Shown here piece by piece: positions 41,459 through 50,737 of a DNA stretch of 64,000 bases (positions within the stretch are counted from its first letter, which is position 1; each line of letters opens with the position of its first letter). The position numbers and the translations under genes are program-made. Where the stretch lies: the NCBI GenBank assembly GCA_035341665.1, contig DAOQVR010000003.1, positions 62,001-126,000 on the forward strand, given 5' to 3'. This DNA comes from DAOQVR01 sp035341665. Lineage in GTDB: Bacteria; Chloroflexota; Anaerolineae; JAAYZQ01. Under the pieces are notes generated by a model. The model was not told where the DNA came from. It worked only from the letters and a program-made list of their open reading frames with translations, and made no database searches.

Positions 41459-44453
41459 GCAACGCCCTCCATACCTTCTCCGGGGTAAAAGGCAGATTGT
41501 GCAGCCATACCCCCGTCGCGTCGTGAATGGCGTCGGCCAGCGCAGGTGCAAAGCCATCCATCGGGATCTCCGAGACCGACTTGGCACCGAAGGGCCCGCT
41601 CGGCTCCTCGGTCTGGACGAAGATGACGTCCAGCTGCGGCATCTCGTTCGCCTTGTAGACGTGATATGGGCCAAAGCGTGGGTTGACCATTCGCCCTTGC
41701 TCGTCGTAGAGCATCTCCTCGCAGTGGGCGAATCCGAGCACCTGCTGGAGGCCACCCTCCACCTGACCGGATGCCGTAATGGGGTTGATCACCCGCCCGC
41801 AGTCGACGGCCATGACGATCCGTTCGACCGTCACCTGGCCCGTCTCGGTGTCCACCGCGGCCTCGACAAACTGGGCAGCAAAGGGCGGCGGGCACTCGTA
41901 GCTCAGGTTGGACTCGGTGGCCGCGATTTGGTGCTGATCCAGCTGGTGGAGGCTGCTGAGGGCGACCGTTTCCAGGCGGAGTGACCTTCCGTCGGCTGCA
42001 AACACCTGCCGGTCACGGAGATCCATTCCTTCGGTACTCTCGAGGCCGAGCATGGCTGCCGCGTGCTTCTTGATCTGGTCGGCGACGGCGAGCGCGGTCC
42101 GGCGCACCGCCCCGCCGCTTATGTACGTCGTTGACGAGGCGTACGCCCCTTTGTCAAAAGGGGTGAAGTCGGTGTCAGACGAGTAGACGACGATATCGTC
42201 GAGGGGCACTCCTAGCACCTCGGCTGCCATCTGCCCCAGGATGGTGTCGGAGCCGGTCCCCAGGTCTGTTGCGCCCACAAGGAGGTTGAAGGAGCCGTCG
42301 TCATTCATCTTGATGGTGGCGGCCGCCATGTCCAGGCCGGCTATTCCGCTTCCGTGAAGCATGACGGCCATGCCGATTCCGCGGCGGATGGGGCCGATGT
42401 GGCCCCCCTGTCCTAGGCGGGTTGCGCCTGTCTCGCCTGGTTCGAGGATGTCCGACCGAGGCATCGTGGGCTCGGTCAGGGACCCTCGCCCATCGGCGTT
42501 GCGTGCCCGCTTCTCGTACCAGTCCGTCGCGGCAATCCCTGCCTGCACGCACTGCTCCAGCCCGGTCGACCGTATCTGCTGCTCGAACCCCTCGCGGCCT
42601 TCGCCCAGCGCCTTGGCGATCAGCAGCTCATCGCCCATCTTGATCCAGTTGCGGCGCTTGAACTCGACAACGTCCCAGCCCATCTGACCCGCGATCTCGT
42701 TGATTAGCGTCTCCAGGCCGAAGTAGCACTGCATCGCCCCGTAGCCGCGGAAGGCCCCGGGGGTGGGCTTGTTGGTGTACACCACATCGCACACGAACCT
42801 GCTGTACGGGGCATTGTAGAGGGTAAGTGCCTTCTGGCCTCCCACCATCTGGACCGTGAGGCCGTGGGTGCCATATGCGCACGTGTCGCCGATCAGATAG
42901 AGCTCGATGGCGACAATCTCCATGTCGTCGGTGACCCCGATCTTGTAGCGCTGGATCTGGGGATGGCGGCTGCGCGAGGAGGTAAACTCCTGCTGGCGGC
43001 TGTACTCCATGCGAACGGGCCGGCCTGTCGCCAGTGTCAGGTGTGCGCACAGGTCTTCCAGAAGCATCTCCTGCTTGTTGCCAAATCCCCCGCCGATGCG
43101 CGGCTTGATGACGCGGATCTGCTTGGCCGGCAGGCCGATAAGGGGTGCCAGCATGCGCCGGACATGGAAGGGGACCTGCGTGCTGGTGCGGACGACCAGG
43201 CGGCGGTTCTCATCCCAGTAGGTGATGCACACGTGTGGCTCGATGTGGCACTGCTGCTGTTGGGGCGTGCGGTACACCCCCTCAAAGACATGGTCTGCCC
43301 GGGCCCACTGCGCTGCCCTGTCGCCCCCTTCGGCTTCGATGTGGTGGACGATGTTGCGCGCAGCGTCGTAGATGCCCTCGGTATCGGTCTCGTCATGGAT
43401 GACCGGCGCACCGTCCCGCATGGCCTCCTCTGGATCGAGGACGTGGGGCAGGATCTCCCACTCGATCTGGAGCAGCCGCAGCGCCTGACGGGCGAGCTCT
43501 GGCGTCTCGGCGGCGGCAATTGCCACCCGGTCCCCCACGTGGCGCACCTTGCTGTCCAGACTCACCTGGTCGAGCGGCGGTGGGTTGGGATAGCTCTGGC
43601 CGCCGGTCGCGTACTTGATGCGGGGAAGATCCTCGTGAGTCAGCACGGCATGCACGCCCGGAAGGGCACGCGCTCGCGTGGCGTCTATGCGCTTGATCCG
43701 CGCGTGGGCGTAAGGGCTCGTGAGCAGCTCGCCATAGAGCAAGCCTTCGACCCTGATATCGTCGGTGAAGGCCGGGCGTCCCGACACAAGCTTGACGCCG
43801 TCCACCTTCGCCTCAGGCTGGCCGACCACGCAGAGCTGAGGCATCTCAGGCGGCGTGATCACCAGCGGCCCCAACAACTCGCCGGAGTGCGTCCGCTCCA
43901 GGTAATGCTCTGTGGCTTGGGCAGGCGATGCATCAGCCGGCAAGATGACGTGCACTGGTCCGAACGGCGGCACTTCCTCACCGCGGAGGACAGCTGCTGC
44001 ACGCCGTACAGCCTGGATGATCTTGACGTAGCCGGTGCAGCGACAGAGGACGCCGCTGAGAGCCTCGCGTATCTCTGCCTCGGTCGGGTCTGGGTTGCGC
44101 TCCAGCAATGCTTTGGCCGTCAGCAGCTTGCCCGGCGTGCAGTAGCCGCACTGTGCCGCGCCGCAGTCGATGAACGCTTGCTGCAAGGGGTGAAGCTTCC
44201 CACCCTGTGACAAACCTTCCACGGTCAGCACTGAGCAGCCGTTGGCGCGCACTGCAGGCGTCATGCAACTGTGAATGGGTTGCCCGTCGAGCAGGACGGT
44301 GCAGGCACCGCAGTCACCCGACTTGCAGCCGTTCTTGACGCCAAAGTAGGAGGCGCGCCGCAGGGTCTCGAGTAGTGTTTCGGAGCGGTCGACCGTGAAG
44401 GTCTTGGGCTCGCCGTTGATCGTGATCGTGATGCTCTCCAGCTTAGCGCCCAT
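41442..44453 (-). CDS. XdhD-type molybdenum hydroxylase (fused 2Fe-2S and molybdenum domains)
   Basis: The 1003-residue protein starts with two 2Fe-2S clusters (Cys43, Cys48, Cys51, Cys63; and Cys102, Cys105, Cys137, Cys139). A molybdopterin-binding domain follows with GGGFGNKQE, RGYGAMQ and VGATDLGTGSDT. The catalytic Glu is in GPFGAKSVSEIP. This fusion is the layout of E. coli XdhD, a purine hydroxylase. ATG at 44453 (GGGAGG upstream) overlaps the preceding gene by 11 bp. The FAD partner would be the next gene upstream, which appears to have lost its flavin motifs. Hypoxanthine or a related purine is the likely substrate. Confidence 0.88.
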   Translation of the reverse strand: MGAKLESITITINGEPKTFTVDRSETLLETLRRASYFGVKNGCKSGDCGACTVLLDGQPIHSCMTPAVRANGCSVLTVEGLSQGGKLHPLQQAFIDCGAAQCGYCTPGKLLTAKALLERNPDPTEAEIREALSGVLCRCTGYVKIIQAVRRAAAVLRGEEVPPFGPVHVILPADASPAQATEHYLERTHSGELLGPLVITPPEMPQLCVVGQPEAKVDGVKLVSGRPAFTDDIRVEGLLYGELLTSPYAHARIKRIDATRARALPGVHAVLTHEDLPRIKYATGGQSYPNPPPLDQVSLDSKVRHVGDRVAIAAAETPELARQALRLLQIEWEILPHVLDPEEAMRDGAPVIHDETDTEGIYDAARNIVHHIEAEGGDRAAQWARADHVFEGVYRTPQQQQCHIEPHVCITYWDENRRLVVRTSTQVPFHVRRMLAPLIGLPAKQIRVIKPRIGGGFGNKQEMLLEDLCAHLTLATGRPVRMEYSRQQEFTSSRSRHPQIQRYKIGVTDDMEIVAIELYLIGDTCAYGTHGLTVQMVGGQKALTLYNAPYSRFVCDVVYTNKPTPGAFRGYGAMQCYFGLETLINEIAGQMGWDVVEFKRRNWIKMGDELLIAKALGEGREGFEQQIRSTGLEQCVQAGIAATDWYEKRARNADGRGSLTEPTMPRSDILEPGETGATRLGQGGHIGPIRRGIGMAVMLHGSGIAGLDMAAATIKMNDDGSFNLLVGATDLGTGSDTILGQMAAEVLGVPLDDIVVYSSDTDFTPFDKGAYASSTTYISGGAVRRTALAVADQIKKHAAAMLGLESTEGMDLRDRQVFAADGRSLRLETVALSSLHQLDQHQIAATESNLSYECPPPFAAQFVEAAVDTETGQVTVERIVMAVDCGRVINPITASGQVEGGLQQVLGFAHCEEMLYDEQGRMVNPRFGPYHVYKANEMPQLDVIFVQTEEPSGPFGAKSVSEIPMDGFAPALADAIHDATGVWLHNLPFTPEKVWRALHDRVL

Positions 44454-45189
44454 GCCCGCCCTCCCTTGTGCTGCTGCCATGCGCAGCGCACCCTGTACCG
44501 GTTTCTGTGTTGTGCCCTGCGAGGCACTCCTCCAGCGCTCGCCGGGCCATCACGCCCGCCATAGCGCGCCGGTACTCAGTGCTGCCGAGAAAGTCACCTT
44601 TCGGCATGACCTCGGCCTCGACTGCCGTCGCGACGTCCCGGATGGTATCCAGAGTCAGAGGGTTGCCCACCAGGTGCGCAGCCGCCTTCGCGAGGCCCGC
44701 CGGCCGGGAGCAGGCGCCGGTGAGCGCCAGCCTGGCACGGATGACGACTGGTTCCCCCCCCTCGACCACTGCCACGGCAGACACGATCGGCTCGTCCGAG
44801 TGCGTGCGAGCCACGCGCGCCTCACCCCAAGCGACGCCCTCCAGCGGAACAGCCCCCGGCCTAGGCAGCGGGATGTGCAGTGCCTCCAGCCTGCCCTTGA
44901 TCCGTCGCTCCAGGAAGGCATCAACCGGTACTTCGCCCTGCCCCTCCACGCGAACCTCCGCCCCGAGCGCCAGGATGGCGGCAAACCACGCGACCGCTGT
45001 GCTGGGCGTGGTGAGCACGCGCTCGATCGTCGTGCGGTTGCGCACGTGCCAGCTGAGGTAGCCGGTCAGCGTACGGCGGAAGAGATCAGGGCAGGTCGGA
45101 CCATCGACCAGCGCCTGAAGGGTGGCGTCGCAATGGATTTCCCAGTAGCCGGCTAAGGCAGCGCCGGGTTCAGGCCCGGTCTCGGTCAT
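44443..45189 (-). CDS. YgfM/XdhB-like subunit with apparently lost FAD-binding motifs
   Basis: The 248-residue protein aligns with the FAD-binding subunit of molybdenum hydroxylases in its later part (PKGDFLGSTEYRRAMAGV, the CO-dehydrogenase flavoprotein C-terminal domain). The usual AGGTDL loop is missing, and the RHVRNxxTIGGN segment reads WHVRNRTTIERV, without the glycines that hold the flavin. About 40 N-terminal residues are also shorter than in E. coli YgfM (259 residues). It may be a structural subunit or depend on another electron partner such as YgfK. ATG follows GAGGAGG. Confidence 0.75.
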   Translation of the reverse strand: MTETGPEPGAALAGYWEIHCDATLQALVDGPTCPDLFRRTLTGYLSWHVRNRTTIERVLTTPSTAVAWFAAILALGAEVRVEGQGEVPVDAFLERRIKGRLEALHIPLPRPGAVPLEGVAWGEARVARTHSDEPIVSAVAVVEGGEPVVIRARLALTGACSRPAGLAKAAAHLVGNPLTLDTIRDVATAVEAEVMPKGDFLGSTEYRRAMAGVMARRALEECLAGHNTETGTGCAAHGSSTREGGHGR

Positions 45190-45289
45190 GGAGTTCCTCC
45201 TCTCAGCAATGCGCCATTCTCTCGCGGCGACTTGCCAGTCACAGTGGGCGGTTGACCAAGGGCAGGTGGCGCCGGGACCTTTTCGTCGC

Positions 45290-46645
45290 TCATCCGCCGT
45301 TGACGAGGGAGCGCGCGATTTGGTTGTGGCGGCGGATTACCGGGGGGAGGTCGAGGGAGAGCAGATGCCCGTCCTCCACCACGATCCGGCCGTTGATCAC
45401 CGATAGGTCAACCTGCTGGGGTGTGCAAAAGACGAGAGCCGCCAGCGGGTCGTGCAGCGCACCAGCGTACGCCAGGCGCTCGGTCCGGAAGCCGACGAAG
45501 TCGGCCGCCATGCCCGGCGCCAGCGCCCCGATGTCGTCGCGTCCCAAGACGCGTGCGCCGCCGACGGTAGCCAGCCAGAGTGCCTCTTCGGCAGAGAGGG
45601 CGGCCGGATTGCCCGACACACGCTGCAGCAGGAGTGCCATCCGCGCCTCCGCGAGCATGTGGGACGAGTCGTTGCTGGCGGACCCATCCACACCCAAGCC
45701 TACCCGCACTCCCGCATCCAGGAAGGCACGCACGGGGGCTATACCCGAGGCCAGGCGCATGTTGGAGCTGGGGCAGTGGGCCACCCCGGTCCCGGTCCGG
45801 GCAAACAGCGCCACTTCGGGCGCGCTCAGGTGGACGCAGTGTGCGTGCCAGACATCGTCGCCTGTCCAGCCGAGCGCCTCAGCATACTCCACCGGCCGGT
45901 GGCCAAACTCGCGCAGGCAGAACTTTTCCTCGTCGGCCGTCTCCGCCAGGTGAGTATGGAGCCGCACTCCGTAGGCGCGCGCCAGAGAGGCTGCCTCGCG
46001 CATCAGGTTGGGCGTGACGGAAAAAGGCGAGCAGGGTGCGACCGCAATGCGAAGCATGGAAAACCGCGCAGGATCGTGGTAAGTCTCGATGGCGCGCTGC
46101 GTCTCCTTCAGGATGTAGGCCTCGGGCTCCACCACGCGGTCAGGAGGGAGCCCTCCCTTGCTCTCACCGAGGCTCATCGAGCCTCGGCTGGCGTGAAAGC
46201 GGATGCCGACGTCACGCGCAGCCTCGATCTCATCGTCGATCCGGCAGCCGTTCGGGTAGATATAGAGGTGGTCCGCAGCAGTGGTGCACCCCGAGAGCAC
46301 CAGCTCGGCCAGTCCCACCTTTGCGCTGACATGGATCGCCTCGGGCGTCAGCCCGGACCAGATGGGGTAGAGCGCCTTGAGCCAGCGGAAGAGTGTAGCG
46401 TCCTGCGCAGCCGGCACCGCCCGCGTCAGGGTCTGATAGAGGTGATGGTGGCAATTGACCATCCCTGGAACCACTATCATACCGCGCGCGTCGACTACTC
46501 GGTCTGCCTCCACGGGAAGCTCGGAGGTCGGCCCGACCTGCACGACGGCTTTGGCGCGCACAAAGAGCCCCCCGTCTGGGATCCGCCGCCTGCTCGCATC
46601 CATCGTGACCAGGAGATCGGCATGCTTCAGAAGCAATGTTGTCAT
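45290..46645 (-). CDS. Purine-type deaminase (8-oxoguanine deaminase-like amidohydrolase)
   Basis: The 451-residue protein has the metal-binding NCHHHLYQTL, HTHLAETADEE, AHCVHL and GLGVDGSASNDSSHM of amidohydrolase-superfamily deaminases. GHRPVEYAEALGW is typical of 8-oxoguanine or isoxanthopterin deaminases rather than of SsnA, although the gene holds the same place as ssnA in E. coli. It would deaminate an oxidised or plain aminopurine to feed the hydroxylases. ATG at 46645; a longer frame into the MoaD-like gene is rejected. Confidence 0.85.
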   Translation of the reverse strand: MTTLLLKHADLLVTMDASRRRIPDGGLFVRAKAVVQVGPTSELPVEADRVVDARGMIVVPGMVNCHHHLYQTLTRAVPAAQDATLFRWLKALYPIWSGLTPEAIHVSAKVGLAELVLSGCTTAADHLYIYPNGCRIDDEIEAARDVGIRFHASRGSMSLGESKGGLPPDRVVEPEAYILKETQRAIETYHDPARFSMLRIAVAPCSPFSVTPNLMREAASLARAYGVRLHTHLAETADEEKFCLREFGHRPVEYAEALGWTGDDVWHAHCVHLSAPEVALFARTGTGVAHCPSSNMRLASGIAPVRAFLDAGVRVGLGVDGSASNDSSHMLAEARMALLLQRVSGNPAALSAEEALWLATVGGARVLGRDDIGALAPGMAADFVGFRTERLAYAGALHDPLAALVFCTPQQVDLSVINGRIVVEDGHLLSLDLPPVIRRHNQIARSLVNGG

Positions 46646-46696
46646 CAGACCGCTCACAGGGGTGCCACGCCGAGGTCCGGCGCAGTGCACCGACTC

Positions 46697-46942
46697 TCAT
46701 CCACCGCCCACCGGGGGAGAATAGACCACCTCGTCGCCCTCGTGGAGCTCGGCCTGAAGGCCGACATAGACGCGGTTAACCGAGACGCTCAGAAAGCGGG
46801 TGAAAGCCCGCAGGACCGGGTACTCCTGGGCCAGGAGGGCGATCAGCCCGCCGGCCGTGGTTCCGGCCGGTACGTCGACTTCGAATCGGCTGTCGTCCAG
46901 CGTAGCCGGCGGTATCGCCAGGAACTTGGCGGTGACTTTCAT
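46697..46942 (-). CDS. MoaD/ThiS-family sulfur-carrier protein
   Basis: The 81-residue protein has the beta-grasp fold pattern and ends in PPVGGG, the C-terminal Gly-Gly needed for thiocarboxylation. MoaD supplies sulfur for molybdopterin; a ThiS-like role is possible. Its start overlaps the upstream permease stop (ATGA). Being in the operon with two molybdenum hydroxylases makes the molybdopterin role likely. Translational coupling to the permease is implied. Confidence 0.82.
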   Translation of the reverse strand: MKVTAKFLAIPPATLDDSRFEVDVPAGTTAGGLIALLAQEYPVLRAFTRFLSVSVNRVYVGLQAELHEGDEVVYSPPVGGG

Positions 46943-47895
46943 CGCTTCTCTTCACGCACGTACGGCAGGCCGAGGGCAGAGGGTGAACCGACCCGCTTGC
47001 TGACCGATTCCCGCCAGGTGATGAGCACAAGCACGATGATCGTCAGAATGTAGGGCATCATGTTCAGGAGGTTGGACGGGATGGCCGTGCCGGTCGACTG
47101 CAGGCTAAAGCCGGCGGCGCCGATCCCCCCAAAGAGTAGGGCGCCGAGCACCGCCCGCAGCGGGTCCCAGGCAGCGAATATGACAAGCGCGATGGCGATC
47201 CAACCCTGTCCCCCGGTGATGTTGAGCTGCCAGCCCTTCAGATAGGAGAGCGACAGATAGGCGCCTGCCATTCCCATCAGTCCTCCGCCAAGCACTGTGT
47301 AGAAGTAGCGCACCCGTGCGACGCTCACGCCCATTGCGTCGGCAGCCTGGGGCTTTTCGCCGACTGCCCGTAGGTGCAGCCCAGGCTGTGTGCGATAGAG
47401 GAAGAACCAAAGGAGGGGAATCAATAGGTAGAGGAGATAGGTCAGCACACTCTGACCGAAAAGGGATGGCCCGAGCAGGGGGATCTTGCTCAGGCCGGGC
47501 AGCACCAGGGGCTGGAAGGCGGCTGCCTGCTCGCCGATCAGCGCCTGGCCGTTCGGGCCAAGCCGCAGACCCATGAAGGTCGCCAACCCGATGCCAAAGG
47601 TCGTGAGGGCCAATCCGCTGACCACTTGCTCAGCACGCATGGTGATGGACAAGAAGGCATGCACCAGGGCAAGCAGCATACCGACCACTATGGCTGCCAG
47701 CAGGCCCAGCCAAGCACTCCCCAGGTGGTAGGAGGCGGCGAAGCCGGTTGCTGCGCCCATCATCATGATTCCCTCCACCCCGAGGTTGAGGATCCCCGCG
47801 CGCTCCGTGTAGATCTCACCCAGCGTAGCCAGCAGCAACGATGTGCTCACGGCGATGGTCCTAGCGATGAGAGAGGCGACGAAAGCTTCACCCAT
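46939..47895 (-). CDS. Nucleoside/purine-type ABC permease (second permease)
   Basis: The 318-residue membrane protein has the family start LGEIYTERAGILNLGVEGIMMMGA and about eight to nine helices, as in the YufQ/BmpD-type permeases. ATG at 47895 overlaps the first permease gene by eight bases; upstream frame extension is rejected. It forms the channel with the first permease. Confidence 0.9.
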   Translation of the reverse strand: MGEAFVASLIARTIAVSTSLLLATLGEIYTERAGILNLGVEGIMMMGAATGFAASYHLGSAWLGLLAAIVVGMLLALVHAFLSITMRAEQVVSGLALTTFGIGLATFMGLRLGPNGQALIGEQAAAFQPLVLPGLSKIPLLGPSLFGQSVLTYLLYLLIPLLWFFLYRTQPGLHLRAVGEKPQAADAMGVSVARVRYFYTVLGGGLMGMAGAYLSLSYLKGWQLNITGGQGWIAIALVIFAAWDPLRAVLGALLFGGIGAAGFSLQSTGTAIPSNLLNMMPYILTIIVLVLITWRESVSKRVGSPSALGLPYVREEKR

Positions 47896-49027
47896 GGCTG
47901 GCTCCTTCTGCGCCCGAATCTGGGACGCCCGCACCAGGCTCGACAGCCGGCGAGCTGCCTGCCTGCGCACCAATGTCGCGCCGGACGCGCCGAAGACGGT
48001 AGTTGGCAAAGACCGAGCTGCCGAGCACAAAGAAGAGGATAGCGCCCTGCAGGATCTCGGCGACCGCTGCGGGCAGCCCCATCGTGCTCTTGAGCGCCGC
48101 TCCTCCGACCAGCAGGGCCGCCATCAGAAAGGCGACAAAGAGCACCCCCCACGGGTTCAGGTAGGCCAGCCACGCCACGACAATCGCCGTGTAACCGTAG
48201 CCGGCAGCCAGGCCGTCGCCGAGGCGATGCATGATGGCGGACACCTCCGCCATACCCGCCAGCCCCGCCAGTCCGCCAGATAGGAGCATCACCAGGACGA
48301 TGTTTCGCGGGATGCTGATGCCAGCGTATCGGGCTGCGCGAGGGTTCTCGCCGATGACCCGGATCTCGTAGCCAAGGCGCGTTCGCGTCAGCAGGAACCA
48401 CAGAAGTACGGCCGACGCGATCGCGAAAAACACGCCGATGTGCATCCGACCCCACAGCCTGGGCAGCCAAGCCGCCTCTGGAAAGACGGCCGAATACTTG
48501 AATCCTGTCGGATCGCGCCACGGCCCTGTATAGAGGAAGGTGACCAGCTCGATGGCGATGTAGTTCATCATCAGCGTCGTGAGGATCTCGTTGACACGCA
48601 GAGACGCCTTCAGGAAAGCGGGGACGAGGCCCCACAGCGCACCAGCCACGATGCCGAAAACCGCCATGAGGGGCAGCAGGAGGCCTGATGGGAGGCGCTC
48701 CGCAAGAAACAACGGCACCACACTCGCCGCTATGCCGCCCACAATCAGCTGTCCCTCCGCTCCAATGTTCCAGAAGAGCATCCGGAATGCGATGGAGCAG
48801 CCCAGGCCGGTGAGCATCAGCGGGATCGCCTTGGCCAACGTCTCGGACAGCGCGTAACTCGAGCCGAGGGCCCCTCTGGCCATTCCCGCGTAGGCGGTGA
48901 GGGGGTCGATGCCGAACATCAGCAGGATCAGAGCCCCGAAGAGGAGCGCGAGGACGAACGAAGCCACCGGCACGAGAGCGACTGCGGCGCGGGAGCGGAC
49001 CAGGCGTTTCTCAAAGCGCAGAATCAT
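47888..49027 (-). CDS. Nucleoside/purine-type ABC permease (first permease)
   Basis: The 379-residue membrane protein has the pattern of YufP-type permeases: FRMLFWNIGAEGQLIVGG, TLMMNYIAIELVTFLY, and RYAGISIPRNIV. ATG at 49027 overlaps the ATPase stop by four bases (ATGA). With the second permease it forms the transport channel of a BMP-type importer, typically for nucleosides or purines. Confidence 0.9.
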   Translation of the reverse strand: MILRFEKRLVRSRAAVALVPVASFVLALLFGALILLMFGIDPLTAYAGMARGALGSSYALSETLAKAIPLMLTGLGCSIAFRMLFWNIGAEGQLIVGGIAASVVPLFLAERLPSGLLLPLMAVFGIVAGALWGLVPAFLKASLRVNEILTTLMMNYIAIELVTFLYTGPWRDPTGFKYSAVFPEAAWLPRLWGRMHIGVFFAIASAVLLWFLLTRTRLGYEIRVIGENPRAARYAGISIPRNIVLVMLLSGGLAGLAGMAEVSAIMHRLGDGLAAGYGYTAIVVAWLAYLNPWGVLFVAFLMAALLVGGAALKSTMGLPAAVAEILQGAILFFVLGSSVFANYRLRRVRRDIGAQAGSSPAVEPGAGVPDSGAEGASHG

Positions 49028-50625
49028 CGCGTCTCCTCCGCCGCAACTGCCGGGATGCCATCGCCGCGCACCGTGCTCAGGCGCTCGCCGGCCATCATCA
49101 GCCCCATTTCCTCGGCGCAGCTCTCCTCTGGTCGCACAATCCCCATAATCTCCCCTTCGAAAAGGGTCGCCACGCGGTCTGAGAGCTGGCACAGCTCGTC
49201 AAGGTCCTCCGAGATCAGCAGTACTGCCGCGCCCTGGTCGCGCTGCTCCAGCAGCATCTTGCGGACTGCTTCGGTGGCGCCGACATCGAGGCCGCGAGTG
49301 GGGTAGACGGCGACGATCATTCCACGTCCCGCGCTGATCTCCCGGGCCAGGACCATTTTCTGCTGGTTGCCGCCAGACAGAAGCCGCGCCGCCGTCTCGG
49401 TCGACGGGGTCGTGATGTTGAAGGCCTCGACGAGCCTTCGCGCGAACGCCCGCAGGGCCTGGCCGTCGAGCAGCACTCCGCGAGAGAGGGGCGGTGTCCG
49501 GTAGGCCTTCATCCCGAGGTTGTCCGACACTGGAAGGTTCGGCACCATCCCCATGCCAATGCGGTCGCCGGGGATGTGGCTAACACCTTCGTGGATGAGA
49601 TCGAGGGGCGACTTGCCGGTGACGTCGCGCCCGTAGACACGCACCCGCCCACCGGCGGCCGGCCGCAGCCCGGTGATCACCTCGGCCAGCTCCCTTTGGC
49701 CGTTGCCAGCCACCCCGGCGATGCCCAGAATCTCCCCCTTTCGTATGGCAAAGGAGACGCCTCTCAGTGCCGGCAAGCCCTTGTCGTTCTGGGTTCTCAG
49801 CTCCTCCGCCTCGAGGGCCACGTCGCCCGGCTCATGGGGATGCTTCTCAAGCCGAAAGAGCACGTCGCGCCCGACCATCAGCCGCGCGAGCTCCGCCTTA
49901 GTCGTCTGCCCGATCGGCAGTGTCGAGATGACGCGCCCTGCCCTCAAGACAGTGACCCGGTCTGCGAACTCCATCACCTCGTCCAGCTTGTGCGTGATGA
50001 ATATGACCGACTTGCCCTCGGAGACCATCTGGCGAAGCGTCCGCGACAGATCGGCAGCCTCCTGTGGGGTCAGCACGGCCGTCGGCTCATCCAGGATGAG
50101 GACCTCGGCGCCGCGGTAGAGGAGTTTGAGAATCTCGACTCGCTGCTGCTCGCCCACCGATATCTGCCAGATGCGCGCGTCTGGGTCCACTTTGAGCCCA
50201 TACCGCTCTGACAGCTCGTGGACCCGCGTGCGCACCTGTCCCAGCTGCAGGACCGGGCGGGCGCCCTGCAGCCCCAGTATGATGTTCTCGGCGACGGTCA
50301 GGGTCTCAGCCAGCATAAAGTGTTGGTGCACCATGCCCAGACCGCGGACGATTGCATCGCGTGGAGAAGAAAGGTGGACCTGCTCCCCGCGCAGGTAGAT
50401 CTCGCCCTCGTCGGGCCTATAGAGCCCGGCAAGGCAGTTCATCAGCGTGCTTTTGCCCGCGCCGTTCTCTCCGAGCAGGGCCAGCACCTCCCCCTGGGCA
50501 AGCAGGAGGTCGGCACGATCGATGGCGAGCACGCCCGGGAAGCGCTTCGTGACGCCGCGCATTTGGACGGCGTAACTCTGCAGCGGCTGCCGTGCCACAG
50601 ATGTAGGTTCCACGGTATCGGCCAT
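49024..50625 (-). CDS. Nucleoside/purine ABC transporter ATP-binding protein (double ATPase)
   Basis: The 533-residue protein has two ABC domains. The first carries GENGAGKST, SVGEQQRVEILK and LILDEPTAVLTPQE. The second carries GVAGNGQREL and LSGGNQQKMVLAREI, and its Walker B reads AVYPTRGLDVGA, as is normal for the second half of this family. ATG at 50625 is preferred; the open frame upstream of it is not conserved. It follows the binding-protein gene after 112 bp containing a strong hairpin. Confidence 0.9.
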   Translation of the reverse strand: MADTVEPTSVARQPLQSYAVQMRGVTKRFPGVLAIDRADLLLAQGEVLALLGENGAGKSTLMNCLAGLYRPDEGEIYLRGEQVHLSSPRDAIVRGLGMVHQHFMLAETLTVAENIILGLQGARPVLQLGQVRTRVHELSERYGLKVDPDARIWQISVGEQQRVEILKLLYRGAEVLILDEPTAVLTPQEAADLSRTLRQMVSEGKSVIFITHKLDEVMEFADRVTVLRAGRVISTLPIGQTTKAELARLMVGRDVLFRLEKHPHEPGDVALEAEELRTQNDKGLPALRGVSFAIRKGEILGIAGVAGNGQRELAEVITGLRPAAGGRVRVYGRDVTGKSPLDLIHEGVSHIPGDRIGMGMVPNLPVSDNLGMKAYRTPPLSRGVLLDGQALRAFARRLVEAFNITTPSTETAARLLSGGNQQKMVLAREISAGRGMIVAVYPTRGLDVGATEAVRKMLLEQRDQGAAVLLISEDLDELCQLSDRVATLFEGEIMGIVRPEESCAEEMGLMMAGERLSTVRGDGIPAVAAEETR

Positions 50626-50684
50626 CCTTCTATCTGCCCTCGCTTCGCCCAGGGCAAGCGCCGGCTCATCCCAGGGGGGCATCA

Positions 50685-50716
50685 GGCGGTCCGCACCGGC
50701 ACCGGTGCGGACCGCC
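50685..50716 (-). promoter_or_regulatory. Strong stem-loop between binding-protein and ATPase genes
   Basis: A 15-bp perfect inverted repeat (GGCGGTCCGCACCGG / CCGGTGCGGACCGCC) around two bases lies 22 bases after the binding-protein stop. Without a T run, it more likely stabilises the upstream mRNA or partly attenuates than fully terminates. Confidence 0.65.
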
Positions 50717-50737
50717 ACACCGCGAGTTCGGCCCTCG

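Noticed and set aside
41459..41755. Longer start for the SHMT-GcvT fusion
   Set aside because: It would overlap the molybdenum hydroxylase gene by 300 bp; SHMT homology starts at the ATG at 41458 with a good ribosome binding site.
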